Of a stretch of 64,000 bases of DNA, positions 27,586 to 35,254 are shown piece after piece (within the stretch, counting starts at the first letter, position 1; each line of letters starts with the position of its first letter). The stretch comes from Ignavibacteria bacterium UBA7675 (lineage in GTDB: Bacteria > Bacteroidota > Ignavibacteria > Kapaibacteriales > UB7675), in contig DLHF01000075.1 of the NCBI GenBank assembly GCA_002483085.1, positions 1-64,000 on the forward strand. The letters run 5' to 3'. The notes beneath the pieces are model-generated. The model was not told the DNA's origin and made no database searches. It worked only from the letters and a program-made list of their open reading frames with translations. Made by a program: the position numbers and the translations under genes.

Positions 27586-28092
27586 TTATTTGAAGATTTT
27601 CGACAGCATAGTCCAGAACCAGCCGCCTTCGGAGCGCGTCACTTGTTCCAAGGCATTATTGGTTTTATGGGCAAATTCGCGTATCTGGGCAATAGTGTCG
27701 ATAAACGCCCTGATCTGGGGATCGCTTCTATCGCCCTCCACCGTACCAACGTCGTCCAGCACCTTCAGAATTGGTTCGAGCTCGCGCTTTTTCCGCTCGA
27801 TGAGCACTTGCCGGGCTACAAGCCATATATCCTTTTCTGCTGAAAAGAACTCTTTACGCTCGCCCGACTTAAACTCACGCCGCACAAGTCCCCAGTCGAT
27901 AAGAGCCCGGAGATTCATGTTCACATTGCCGCGAGAAATATTCAAATCCGCCATGATATCGTCGGCACACAGCGGATCGGGAGCCACCATCAGCAGCGCG
28001 TGGATCTGTGCCATTGTCCTGTTGACACCCCACTGCGAGCCAAGGGCGCCCCAAGCCTGAATATACCGTTCTTTTGCTTCTTCAAATTTCAT
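27586..28092 (-). CDS. GbsR/MarR-family transcriptional regulator
   Basis: A 168-residue protein from the ATG at 28092; a TTG at 28110 would add six residues and lacks support. The winged helix spans about residues 25-100 (HALLMVAPDPLCADDIMADL, NISRGNVNMNLRALIDWGLV, and the wing REFKSGERKEFFSA), as in the GbsR-like group. A C-terminal helical part probably dimerises. It should repress its own gene and the adjacent DCC operon through the TTTCA-N8-TGAAA sites at 28121-28140 and 27507-27526. The ligand is unknown. Confidence 0.85.
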   Translation of the reverse strand: MKFEEAKERYIQAWGALGSQWGVNRTMAQIHALLMVAPDPLCADDIMADLNISRGNVNMNLRALIDWGLVRREFKSGERKEFFSAEKDIWLVARQVLIERKKRELEPILKVLDDVGTVEGDRSDPQIRAFIDTIAQIREFAHKTNNALEQVTRSEGGWFWTMLSKIFK

Positions 28093-28120
28093 AGGCGAAA
28101 ATATACGCAATGTTTTTTAA

Positions 28121-28140
28121 TTTTCAAAATCTTTTGAAAG
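28121..28140. promoter_or_regulatory. Operator-like inverted repeat, site 2
   Basis: TTTTCA-N8-TGAAAG is centred about 38 bases upstream of the regulator ATG at 28092. It has the same half-sites and spacing as site 1. Confidence 0.6.
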
Positions 28141-28397
28141 TTTCATCAGCAAGCAGATAAACGTCGAAAGAACACAGAATGGAGCACTGAATGCAACGAG
28201 GCATTTGCAGGTTTGGTTTTACGATAACACCGCTGAATAGACTTGAAAGAATATTCGCTTCTCACCAGCTCCTTGCTCCCTCCATCATCCGTGATTAGCT
28301 CTCCGTTCTACAACCTACCGTCCCCTTGTCCGAAGCAGGAAACATACTATATTCGCAGAGTTATTCAGCATGTTCACGCTTATGGAATGGAAAAAAT
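28141..28397. other. Divergent intergenic region
   Basis: The space between the regulator operator and the FKBP gene must contain the FKBP promoter. A frame extending the FKBP gene back to a TTG at 28326 is open but not protein-like. Nothing else is recognisable. Confidence 0.4.
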
Positions 28398-29159
28398 ATG
28401 AAGTTTCTTTTTATCTGCTTACTCATAGGCTGCATTACCCTGCCGCTGAGCGCACAAGCACAGGACACTGTTACAACGGCTTCCGGCCTGAAATACACAA
28501 TTATCAAAAAGGGAAAGGGCCGCAAGGCAGAGCAGGGCGAGTTTATTCTCGCTCACTACACCGGCACTCTGACCGACGGCACTGAGTTCGACAGCTCGCG
28601 CAAACGCGGCCAGTTTTTTGTGTTTCAGCTCGGTAAAAAACAAGTTATCAAAGGATGGGATGAGGGATTTGCTCTGCTCCACGTTGGCGACCGCGCTGTG
28701 TTTATTATCCCGCCCGAACTCGGCTATGGCGATCGTGGTGCTGGCAGCGACATTGGCCCCGGCGCCACTCTCATTTTTGATGTGGAACTCGTCGACATAA
28801 AAAGCGCCACTCTCGGTTCGGTGCTCACAGAGGAATTTGAGAAAAACGGTCGCGACCACGCAGTGACAACATTCAAGAAGCTGAAGGCTGAAAAATATGG
28901 CGATCTGTATGTGAACGAAGATGATATGAACCGCCTCGGCTACTCCCTGCTTCAGAAAAACAAAATCGATGATGCAATTGCAGCATTCCAAATGTATGTA
29001 GAAACATTCCCCGATTCGTTTAATGCCTACGATAGTCTCGGCGAGGCGTATAAAGCAGCAGGAAATAAAGAACTGTCGATCAAAAACTACGAGTATTCGC
29101 TGAAGCTGAATCCTGAGAATGAAAACGCTGTTATCATGCTGAAAGAACTACGACAATAG
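28398..29159 (+). CDS. Exported FKBP-type prolyl isomerase with TPR tail
   Basis: A 253-residue protein. The ATG at 28398 begins a signal peptide (MKFLFICLLIGCITLPLSAQ). The FKBP domain follows (~25-135: TTASGLKYTIIKKGKG, GTEFDSSRKRGQ, VIKGWDEGFALLHVGDRAVF, PPELGYGDRG, LIFDVELVDI) with the conserved active-site aromatic and Asp residues. Residues ~175-250 hold TPR units (GYSLLQKNKIDDAIAAFQMY, AYDSLGEAYKAAGNKELSI). It should catalyse prolyl isomerisation and assist folding in the periplasm, the TPRs giving a partner-binding face. It is a single gene followed by a hairpin. Confidence 0.9.
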   Translation: MKFLFICLLIGCITLPLSAQAQDTVTTASGLKYTIIKKGKGRKAEQGEFILAHYTGTLTDGTEFDSSRKRGQFFVFQLGKKQVIKGWDEGFALLHVGDRAVFIIPPELGYGDRGAGSDIGPGATLIFDVELVDIKSATLGSVLTEEFEKNGRDHAVTTFKKLKAEKYGDLYVNEDDMNRLGYSLLQKNKIDDAIAAFQMYVETFPDSFNAYDSLGEAYKAAGNKELSIKNYEYSLKLNPENENAVIMLKELRQ

Positions 29160-29186
29160 CCCACAACTGATGACGATAGACACAAC

Positions 29187-29216
29187 ACAGGCCCGGTGGG
29201 TAATCACCAGGCCTGT
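29187..29216 (+). terminator. Hairpin terminator after FKBP gene
   Basis: ACAGGCC-C-GGTG and CACC-A-GGCCTGT pair around GGTAAT, followed by CCTGTTT. Confidence 0.65.
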
Positions 29217-29320
29217 CCTGTTTAGAGGTAGTAAGAATAACTATATCCATAGGCTGTATATATCGTAGGAACAGACCTTGAGCGGCGCCTACGATATCCT
29301 GCTGCGACTTCGGTCGGACT

Positions 29321-29354
29321 ACCACGCGGCAGCGATGCAGCGCGGTGCAGCGAC
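29321..29354 (+). repeat. Dispersed repeat family 2, copy C
   Basis: It matches the family 2 core: CACGCGGCAGCGATGCAGC, then GCGGTGCAGCGAC. Other copies are at 33761, 36938, 42621, 49031 and 58144. Confidence 0.7.
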
Positions 29355-29438
29355 AAGCGCACGAGCGAAGACCGCAGCGCCATTGACATTCTCTATTCTA
29401 TCCGCGTATCAAGGCGTAGTGCATGGTGCTGTGGCCTG

Positions 29439-29849
29439 CTAATGCGGCAGGCGTTCGCGGAACAAACTATAGGTCCACGTTCCGGCCACAGCGCTGATAA
29501 TCATCACAGCAGCTACGACTATTCCAGAGCCAAGATGAGCGAACATCGGACCGGGGCACGCACCTGTGAGCGCCCATCCTATACCGAATAAAAAACCGCC
29601 AATCCACAACCCATGATTATATTTTTTCACTGGATAAGCGATCTCTTCGCCGCCGAGAGCTTTTACGCGAAATGCTTTTAGCAGAATAATAGAGAGCGTA
29701 GCCACAGCAATAGCCGAAGCCATAACACCGTACATGTGGAACGACTGGAAACGGAACATTTCCTGAATACGATACCACGAGACTACCTCGCTTTTGATAA
29801 GAATGATGCCGAACAAAGCGCCAAATATCAGAAATCGGAAATGCTTCAT
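29439..29849 (-). CDS. YeeE/YedE-type half transporter (C-terminal half)
   Basis: A 136-residue membrane protein with four hydrophobic helices. The ATG at 29849 is preferred over a GTG at 29861. The signature TGACPGPMFA (WALTGACPGPMFAHLGSG) carries the conserved cysteine that in YeeE/TsuA thiosulfate transporters relays the substrate sulfur. It is half the length of full YeeE and follows the other half by 16 bases, so the two probably assemble into one sulfur-compound channel in the inner membrane. Confidence 0.85.
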   Translation of the reverse strand: MKHFRFLIFGALFGIILIKSEVVSWYRIQEMFRFQSFHMYGVMASAIAVATLSIILLKAFRVKALGGEEIAYPVKKYNHGLWIGGFLFGIGWALTGACPGPMFAHLGSGIVVAAVMIISAVAGTWTYSLFRERLPH

Positions 29850-29865
29850 AGATACCAACACCGGA

Positions 29866-30432
29866 TTAAAAAATCAGAGGAAAAACAACGTGAGTGACAA
29901 AGAGTCCACCGGCAAAAAAACCGATAACAGCGATAAGCGATGGCCACTGTAAATTGGACAAGCCCGAAATAGCGTGGCCTGAAGTACAGCCACCAGCGTA
30001 ACGCGTGCCAAAGCCAACAAAAAATCCACCGACAACGATAAACAACAAACCACGTGCGCTCATCAGGCCGCCAATGGAGAAAATATCAGCGGGAAGCAAG
30101 CCGGAATTATACGACACACCCATGCGCTGGAGGTCCGCAATCGTCTGCTTGGAGATATCTACCATCGAAGTATGGCCAACCACCTGCACGACAAGAAACC
30201 CACCGAGCACAATGCCCAGCACAAAAAGAAGATTCCAGATTTCCGCTTTCCAATTGTATCGCAAAAAAGGAATTTTTGCGGGAAAACAGGCGGCACAAAC
30301 ATGGCGAAAACTCGACGACACACCGAGTGCGCGATTACCGACAACAAGCATGAGGGGCACGACAAGGCCTATCAGCGGGCCAGCCACATACCACGGCCAG
30401 GGCCTGCTGATCGTTTCGATCAACGGTTCCAT
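29866..30432 (-). CDS. YeeE/YedE-type half transporter (N-terminal half)
   Basis: A 188-residue membrane protein, start at 30432; the upstream 22 codons are an artefact of the T-rich terminator. It has about five membrane helices. The signature GTRYAGGCTSGHAISGLSNL contains the conserved Cys of the sulfur-transport family. It pairs with the downstream half-size gene. It lies downstream of an intrinsic terminator, so expression may need read-through or its own promoter. Confidence 0.85.
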   Translation of the reverse strand: MEPLIETISRPWPWYVAGPLIGLVVPLMLVVGNRALGVSSSFRHVCAACFPAKIPFLRYNWKAEIWNLLFVLGIVLGGFLVVQVVGHTSMVDISKQTIADLQRMGVSYNSGLLPADIFSIGGLMSARGLLFIVVGGFFVGFGTRYAGGCTSGHAISGLSNLQWPSLIAVIGFFAGGLFVTHVVFPLIF

Positions 30433-30471
30433 AAAAAACAGGAAAGAAAAATGAAGGAAGGAAAAGAAGAG

Positions 30472-30507
30472 AAAAACCGGGCGGCTACTGGTTGGCAACC
30501 GCCCGGT
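30472..30507 (-). terminator. Rho-independent terminator inside sulfur cluster
   Basis: On the minus strand ACCGGGCGG and CCGCCCGGT form a 9-bp stem followed by TTTTTC. It lies between the CstB-like gene and the YeeE pair, so the pair is probably expressed at a lower or separate level. Confidence 0.8.
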
Positions 30508-30514
30508 AAATTTA

Positions 30515-31906
30515 TTACGCTGTCAGCTCCGCAGGTTCTTCAATCGGAGTGCCAGTGTTGCGAATCATACCAAAGCCGCCAAGCACGTTTGTAACACGGT
30601 CGAAGCCACGAGCTTTCAGAATAGAAGCAGCAACCATAGAGCGATAGCCACCTGCACAGTGCACATAATACGCGTCGTTTTTATCGAGACGATTGAGCAT
30701 CGATTCGATATCGCGTAGCGGCACATTAAGAGCACCACGCACATGCGCTGTCTCATATTCATTCGGGCGGCGCACGTCGAGGACATGAGCACCACCCTGG
30801 ACGGCGTCGGCAAAGGCGTCTGCCGGAACAGATACCACAGTATCAACACTGCGATTGGCATGCACCCAGGTTTCAAAACCGCCGTCGATATAACCAGCTA
30901 CATTTTCATAGCCCACACGCGCAAGCCGCAAAATAGCTTCGCGCTCACGGCCTGCATCAGTTACCACAACCAAACGCTGCTTGATGTCGATAAGCGTACC
31001 TACCCACACAGCAAAGGAACCGTCTAAGCCGATATTAATAGCACCGGGAATAAATCCAGTGCCAAATATTTCGGCCTCGCGTGTATCGAGTACTATTGCG
31101 CCACCGTCGATCTCGCTTTGCACATCGCCCGCCGCCAGAGCGCGGATATTGCGTTCGAGTACAGCGTCGATATTCTCGTACCCAGTGCGGTTAATAATAG
31201 CATTTTTGATAAAATACTGCGGCGCAGCGGGCTGCCCTTCGAGAATGACCTTTGTAAATTCCTCGCGCGTCATATCGCGAAGTGCGTAGTTGTTTTTCTT
31301 CTCCTGTCCAATCGTCGATTGTTTCTCCTGGCCAATACTTTTGCCACACATCGAACCCGGTCCGTGCGCCGGATACACAACGACGTCGTCGGGCAATGTC
31401 TTGATCCTGTTGTTCAATGAATCGTAGAGATTGGACACTTGTTCTTCTTTGGAGATAATTACGCCGTCGAGCAGATCGGGGCGCCCTACATCACCTACAA
31501 ACAATGTATCACCAGTAAAAATGGCTTCTTCTTTGCCGTTCTCGTCATACACAAGATAGCATGTAGACTCTGGCGTATGGCCCGGCGTGTGCATAGCTTT
31601 AATTGCGATGGCACCGAGCTCAAACATTTCGCCGTCGCGGGCAATGTGTGCATCATACGACGGTTGTGCAACGGGGCCGAAGACAATTGCAGCTCCAGTC
31701 TTGTTTGCCAAGTCGATATGACCCGACACAAAATCGGCGTGAAAATGTGTCTCAAAAATATATTTGATCGTGGCACCGCGCCGCTTTGCGAGTTCGAGAT
31801 ACGGTTCTGTTTCGCGGATGGGGTCGACAATCGCGGCTTCGCCTTCCGACTCGATGTAGTAGGCTGCTTCAGCCAAGCATCCGGTATAGAGTTGTTCTAT
31901 GTACAT
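30515..31906 (-). CDS. CstB-like persulfide dioxygenase-rhodanese fusion
   Basis: A 463-residue protein starting at the ATG at 31906 (MYIEQLYTGCLAEAAYYIES, the usual family start); a GTG three codons upstream is possible. Residues 1-235 are a metallo-beta-lactamase domain of the ETHE1/PDO type: THFHADFVSGH, TPGHTPEST and FTGDTLFVGDVGRPDLL provide the Fe ligands. Residues ~240-350 are a rhodanese fold with VVTDAGRE in place of the Cys loop, so it is inactive. Residues ~365-460 are a rhodanese with active loop CAGGYRS. This order equals that of staphylococcal CstB, which oxidises persulfides and makes thiosulfate. Neighbours (ArsR, TauE, rhodanese, YeeE) support a role in clearing reactive sulfur or handling thiosulfate. 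Confidence 0.9.
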   Translation of the reverse strand: MYIEQLYTGCLAEAAYYIESEGEAAIVDPIRETEPYLELAKRRGATIKYIFETHFHADFVSGHIDLANKTGAAIVFGPVAQPSYDAHIARDGEMFELGAIAIKAMHTPGHTPESTCYLVYDENGKEEAIFTGDTLFVGDVGRPDLLDGVIISKEEQVSNLYDSLNNRIKTLPDDVVVYPAHGPGSMCGKSIGQEKQSTIGQEKKNNYALRDMTREEFTKVILEGQPAAPQYFIKNAIINRTGYENIDAVLERNIRALAAGDVQSEIDGGAIVLDTREAEIFGTGFIPGAINIGLDGSFAVWVGTLIDIKQRLVVVTDAGREREAILRLARVGYENVAGYIDGGFETWVHANRSVDTVVSVPADAFADAVQGGAHVLDVRRPNEYETAHVRGALNVPLRDIESMLNRLDKNDAYYVHCAGGYRSMVAASILKARGFDRVTNVLGGFGMIRNTGTPIEEPAELTA

Positions 31907-31963
31907 ATACTTCACTTCGTGTTATTATATGATAGAAAATAATGGTAGAAAATAGTCCTCACA

Positions 31964-32278
31964 TTATTCAGTAGGCAAACCGTTTGCTTTCAGGTCGGTA
32001 AAACCACCGATATTATACACGCGTTCGAACCCTGCATTCGCCATCATCTGCGCCGCTGTGCCACTGCGATTGCCTGATGCACAGTACAGATAGTACACCT
32101 TATCTTTGTCGAAATTGCCCATGCTCCGGTTGAATTCACCGCCGAGGAAATCGTAGTTGGCAGCTCCTTGCAAATGTCCTGTTCCGTATTCACCCGGTGT
32201 ACGCACATCGAGCACCATGCCCGGCTCCTGTTGTTTCTGCTCGCTGAACTCTGTAGCAGTAAGACGTTGCACTGTCAT
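31964..32278 (-). CDS. Single-domain rhodanese sulfurtransferase
   Basis: A 104-residue cytoplasmic protein comprising one rhodanese domain, with LDVRTPGEYGTGHLQGAANYD near the start and the active loop CASGNRS. AGGTGAT lies five bases before the ATG. It should move sulfane sulfur, probably between the CstB-like enzyme and small thiols. It lies 57 bases upstream of the CstB-like gene on the same strand. Confidence 0.9.
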   Translation of the reverse strand: MTVQRLTATEFSEQKQQEPGMVLDVRTPGEYGTGHLQGAANYDFLGGEFNRSMGNFDKDKVYYLYCASGNRSGTAAQMMANAGFERVYNIGGFTDLKANGLPTE

Positions 32279-32376
32279 AGTATCACCTTATTAATAAAAA
32301 GTATGAAGATTGTACTTACATTATGTTCTCGTTGTTTGTCTGGCTGGTGCAGCCTGTGCTGCCGCGCTCCTACCTG

Positions 32377-33189
32377 TCACAGAAGTAATTCTTTGACAAG
32401 GATGTACGTACCCATCGCAAGCACGAACCAGCCGAATATCGGTTTGAGTTTTTCGTCGGTAATAAATCGCGCTATGTAGCTACCGATAAATGTACCCACC
32501 ACAGCAATCGCTGTAAAGCCGAGCATAAATGTCCAGTCAATAGGCTGCGAACCGAGGTCGCCTGTAAATCCTATCAGCGATTTTGCGGCAATGATAAGCA
32601 ACGATGTACCGACGGCCTCTTTCATTGGCAGACCCGCAAAAAGCACCAGCGCGGGTATAATTAAAAAGCCTCCACCCGCACCTACAAATCCTGTGAGCGT
32701 GCCTACAATAAGCCCTTCTAAGAGCACTACACCATAGCGCGAAATAGGAACCTGCCCGTTCGCCGTAGAACCTTCTTCGCGCTTGCTTCTTTTGCGAATC
32801 ATGGACACCGAAGCGAATACCATCAGTACTGCAAAGAGCACCAAAACAAAAATGTCCTTTGTCATGGCAAAGCCCTGTATCGTAAATAATACGTCGGGCA
32901 TCATGGGTACAAGAAATTTTCGCGTGAGATAAACTGCGATAATCGACGGTATGCCAAAGACAAGCCCAGTTCTGTAGTTTACTAATCCCTTGCGCATGTA
33001 GCTTACCGACCCAGCCAAAGCTGTGGTACCAACAACGAACAGCGAGTAGGAGGTAGAGAGAACGGGACTAATACTCATCAAATATACAAGCGTAGGCACT
33101 GTGAGTATCGACCCACCACCGCCGATTAATCCCAGTGAAATGCCCATTGCCACTGCTGCCACATATCCTGCTCCCTCCATAAAAGTCAT
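32377..33189 (-). CDS. TauE/SafE-family sulfite/sulfonate exporter
   Basis: A 270-residue inner-membrane protein with about eight helices in two similar halves, each with a glycine-rich turn (GISLGLIGGGGSILTVP and GTLTGFVGAGGGFLIIP). The ATG at 33189 has AGGA upstream; the longer frame overlaps the regulator's stop. TauE proteins export sulfite or organosulfur anions, which fits removal of products of the CstB-like enzyme. It follows the ArsR gene by 11 bases. Confidence 0.9.
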   Translation of the reverse strand: MTFMEGAGYVAAVAMGISLGLIGGGGSILTVPTLVYLMSISPVLSTSYSLFVVGTTALAGSVSYMRKGLVNYRTGLVFGIPSIIAVYLTRKFLVPMMPDVLFTIQGFAMTKDIFVLVLFAVLMVFASVSMIRKRSKREEGSTANGQVPISRYGVVLLEGLIVGTLTGFVGAGGGFLIIPALVLFAGLPMKEAVGTSLLIIAAKSLIGFTGDLGSQPIDWTFMLGFTAIAVVGTFIGSYIARFITDEKLKPIFGWFVLAMGTYILVKELLL

Positions 33190-33200
33190 AGCCGTTCCTG

Positions 33201-33539
33201 TTAAAAGGCTTTGCAGCCGTTGATACAATCAATAATGCCGGTAATTGTCCGGTCGGTAAGGGAATAGTACACGTTCTTGCCGTCGCGCTGCGTGGTAAGT
33301 ATTCCCTTGTCGCGCAGGTTGGACAAATGATGCGATAGAAGCGATTGCTCTATGCCGAGCAGCTCTTGCAACTCGGTTACGGACAGCTTATCGCTCTGGT
33401 CGAGAATGTCGATGATACTGATCCGAACCGGATGCGCTACCGCCTTGAGTACGTATGCCGCACGCTCGATCTTGCTCTGATCAATCCGTTGTTGAGGTTG
33501 CTTTTTCACGATTCCACCACTTCTATTACGTGTTCTCAT
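33201..33539 (-). CDS. ArsR-family repressor of the sulfur cluster
   Basis: A 112-residue winged-helix protein (start 33539; ATG at 33563 possible). The fold is clear: YVLKAVAHPVRISIIDIL, LSVTELQELLGIEQSLLSHH, and the wing TTQRDGKNVYYSL. Its only cysteines are C105 and C109, as DCINGC near the C-terminus. ArsR sensors of persulfide (SqrR/BigR) use two cysteines placed elsewhere; this CxxxC pair on the last helix could sense persulfide or a metal (inference). It heads the sulfur operon, and a strong palindrome lies 63 bases upstream. Confidence 0.88.
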   Translation of the reverse strand: MRTRNRSGGIVKKQPQQRIDQSKIERAAYVLKAVAHPVRISIIDILDQSDKLSVTELQELLGIEQSLLSHHLSNLRDKGILTTQRDGKNVYYSLTDRTITGIIDCINGCKAF

Positions 33540-33601
33540 TTTGTGTCTTCGCTCGTACTGCATACTGCCTTGTCCTGTTTTTGCAATACATTAGCTTTGA
33601 C

Positions 33602-33633
33602 GTACAAATATATGATCATATTTTCATTTGTAC
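33602..33633. promoter_or_regulatory. ArsR-type operator palindrome
   Basis: A perfect 12-bp palindrome ATATGATCATAT (33610-33621) sits between arms GTACAAAT (33602-33609) and ATTTGTAC (33626-33633), which are complementary to each other. It is AT-rich and lies 63 bases upstream of the regulator ATG, as expected for an ArsR-family operator. Confidence 0.7.
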
Positions 33634-33915
33634 AAAAAAAAATATTTCAGCGCCGGTTGTAGATCGCAGTCCAGAGAAGAAAAAAAGCCTGTTTGCTGCG
33701 CTCGGTGAGGTGTAGAGGTGCGTGGAGTGTTGTGCGCTTCTGTCTCTGCTCTTGCGCTTGGTCTGCGCACCGCGCAGCACGCCCGCCGCGTGCTGTTCAC
33801 CCCGTCATTCGCACCTTGTAATCGTAAGTTTGTCTTCGCAGCATGCGCGGACCGACCTACTATTCACTGCAAGGGATAGCTATCAGCACAGAATAAGCAG
33901 ATGCTCGCACCATCA
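33634..33915. other. Intergenic region with family 2 repeat
   Basis: There is no gene between the ArsR operator and the histidine kinase stop. The only recognisable item is the family 2 repeat copy E. Confidence 0.5.
33761..33798 (-). repeat. Dispersed repeat family 2, copy E
   Basis: Minus strand reads GAACAGCACGCGGCGGGCG, then TGCTGCGCGGTGCGCAGAC. It shares a further CCAAGCGC tract with copy D. Confidence 0.7.
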
Positions 33916-35226
33916 TCAGCTACAATACATTGTAAATGTCGTCTGCTTTCCCGGCACACTCTCGATAGCACAGGAAAAACCGTGGCGGCTGAGTATCTCC
34001 TGTGTTATGGTGAGGCCAATCCCCTGCCCACGGTCTTTTGTTGTAAAAAATGGCGTGAACAACTGGTCGATCACATGCGTGGGAATACCGCATCCCGTGT
34101 CTTCTATGGCAACATATACACGCGCATTTTTTATACCGACACGCACAGTAATCGCTCCATCGTAGCCGATTGCCTCCACTGCATTTTTGCAGACATTCAG
34201 CAGGACTTGCTCCATCTGAACCTTATCCATGGAAATCATCGGGAAAGCGATGTCTATGTGTTTCCGCCACGAGATACGGCGCTCGCGGCATTCGGTAGAA
34301 AACAGCAGTGCAATGCGGTCGAGCACTTCTACAAGGTCGCACATTTGCAGGCGGGGATCAGGCAGCTTAAATACCTCGGCATAACGCTGTACAAAGTCGC
34401 ATAAATGAAGACCGCGATCCACAGCCACGCGTATCGCCATTTCAAAATCTTCTCTGTCGTCTGGCCGAAGCTGCTCGCGGTAATACAAGCACGACTGCAA
34501 CAACGAATTAGCAGCTCCAACGGAATTATTTACCTCGTGCGAAAAGGTGCGAATCACTTTTTCATACGCCGCTTTCTCTACTCTGCGTACTTCTTCGGTA
34601 AGCTCCTCCATCACTATAAAAGTGCGCGTAAATCCCCTGTCGATAAACTCGGAAACACGGCACTGCACACGCCGATGCGATGGCAGAGTAACGACAGCCG
34701 ACTCACCCGGCAGGAGTAAACTCACAGCATCGGAAGCAGCACGAAAAATCTCTGTGCGCGATTTGCCCGCGAGCTCCTCGCCGGTGTCCAAGAGCCGCAC
34801 AGCCGCAGGATTGGCGAGCACACAACGATCCTCAAAATCGAACAAAACAATACCCGACGGAGAAGCCGTCACAATTTTTTGCAAAAGGTAATGCTGTTCC
34901 TGTAGCCGTAACCGCTCTTCGCGCAAGCTGTCGATCATCGCATTGTACACGTCGATCAGCTTGTCCATCTCGCGCTCTCCTGTGGCGAGAAGCCGCGTGG
35001 AAAAATCGCTCTCGCGCAGAAAATCGGCTCCACCGAGAATAAGGCGCAGAGGACGATAAAACTTCCGAAACAGAGTAAAAGCTGCGATAAAAGATAAGAG
35101 CACAAATGCTTCCACAGCCGGTAGCCACGCTATTTTAGCGCCGAGCAGCCACACCGCTGCGCCAGCAAACACGGCGTGAATAACAATCAGATACGAAAGG
35201 AATCCTGCGTAAAGACTTGGTCGCAT
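33916..35226 (-). CDS. Membrane sensor histidine kinase (NtrB/AtoS-like)
   Basis: A 436-residue protein starting at 35226, just after the stop of the regulator gene; a longer frame overlaps that gene. There are two membrane helices (~5-27 and ~33-55), HAMP (~56-108), PAS (~120-215: VTASPSGIVLFDFEDRCVLANPAAVRLLD), HisKA with FSHEVNNSVG (His230) and HATPase (LLNVCKNAVEAI, DTGCGIP, GQGIGLTI). It should phosphorylate the adjacent NtrC-type regulator in response to an envelope signal. The neighbouring export genes suggest the signal concerns membrane stress or an exported compound. Confidence 0.9.
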   Translation of the reverse strand: MRPSLYAGFLSYLIVIHAVFAGAAVWLLGAKIAWLPAVEAFVLLSFIAAFTLFRKFYRPLRLILGGADFLRESDFSTRLLATGEREMDKLIDVYNAMIDSLREERLRLQEQHYLLQKIVTASPSGIVLFDFEDRCVLANPAAVRLLDTGEELAGKSRTEIFRAASDAVSLLLPGESAVVTLPSHRRVQCRVSEFIDRGFTRTFIVMEELTEEVRRVEKAAYEKVIRTFSHEVNNSVGAANSLLQSCLYYREQLRPDDREDFEMAIRVAVDRGLHLCDFVQRYAEVFKLPDPRLQMCDLVEVLDRIALLFSTECRERRISWRKHIDIAFPMISMDKVQMEQVLLNVCKNAVEAIGYDGAITVRVGIKNARVYVAIEDTGCGIPTHVIDQLFTPFFTTKDRGQGIGLTITQEILSRHGFSCAIESVPGKQTTFTMYCS

Positions 35227-35254
35227 ACTGCTATCCGTAAAATGAAGAGCGGGC

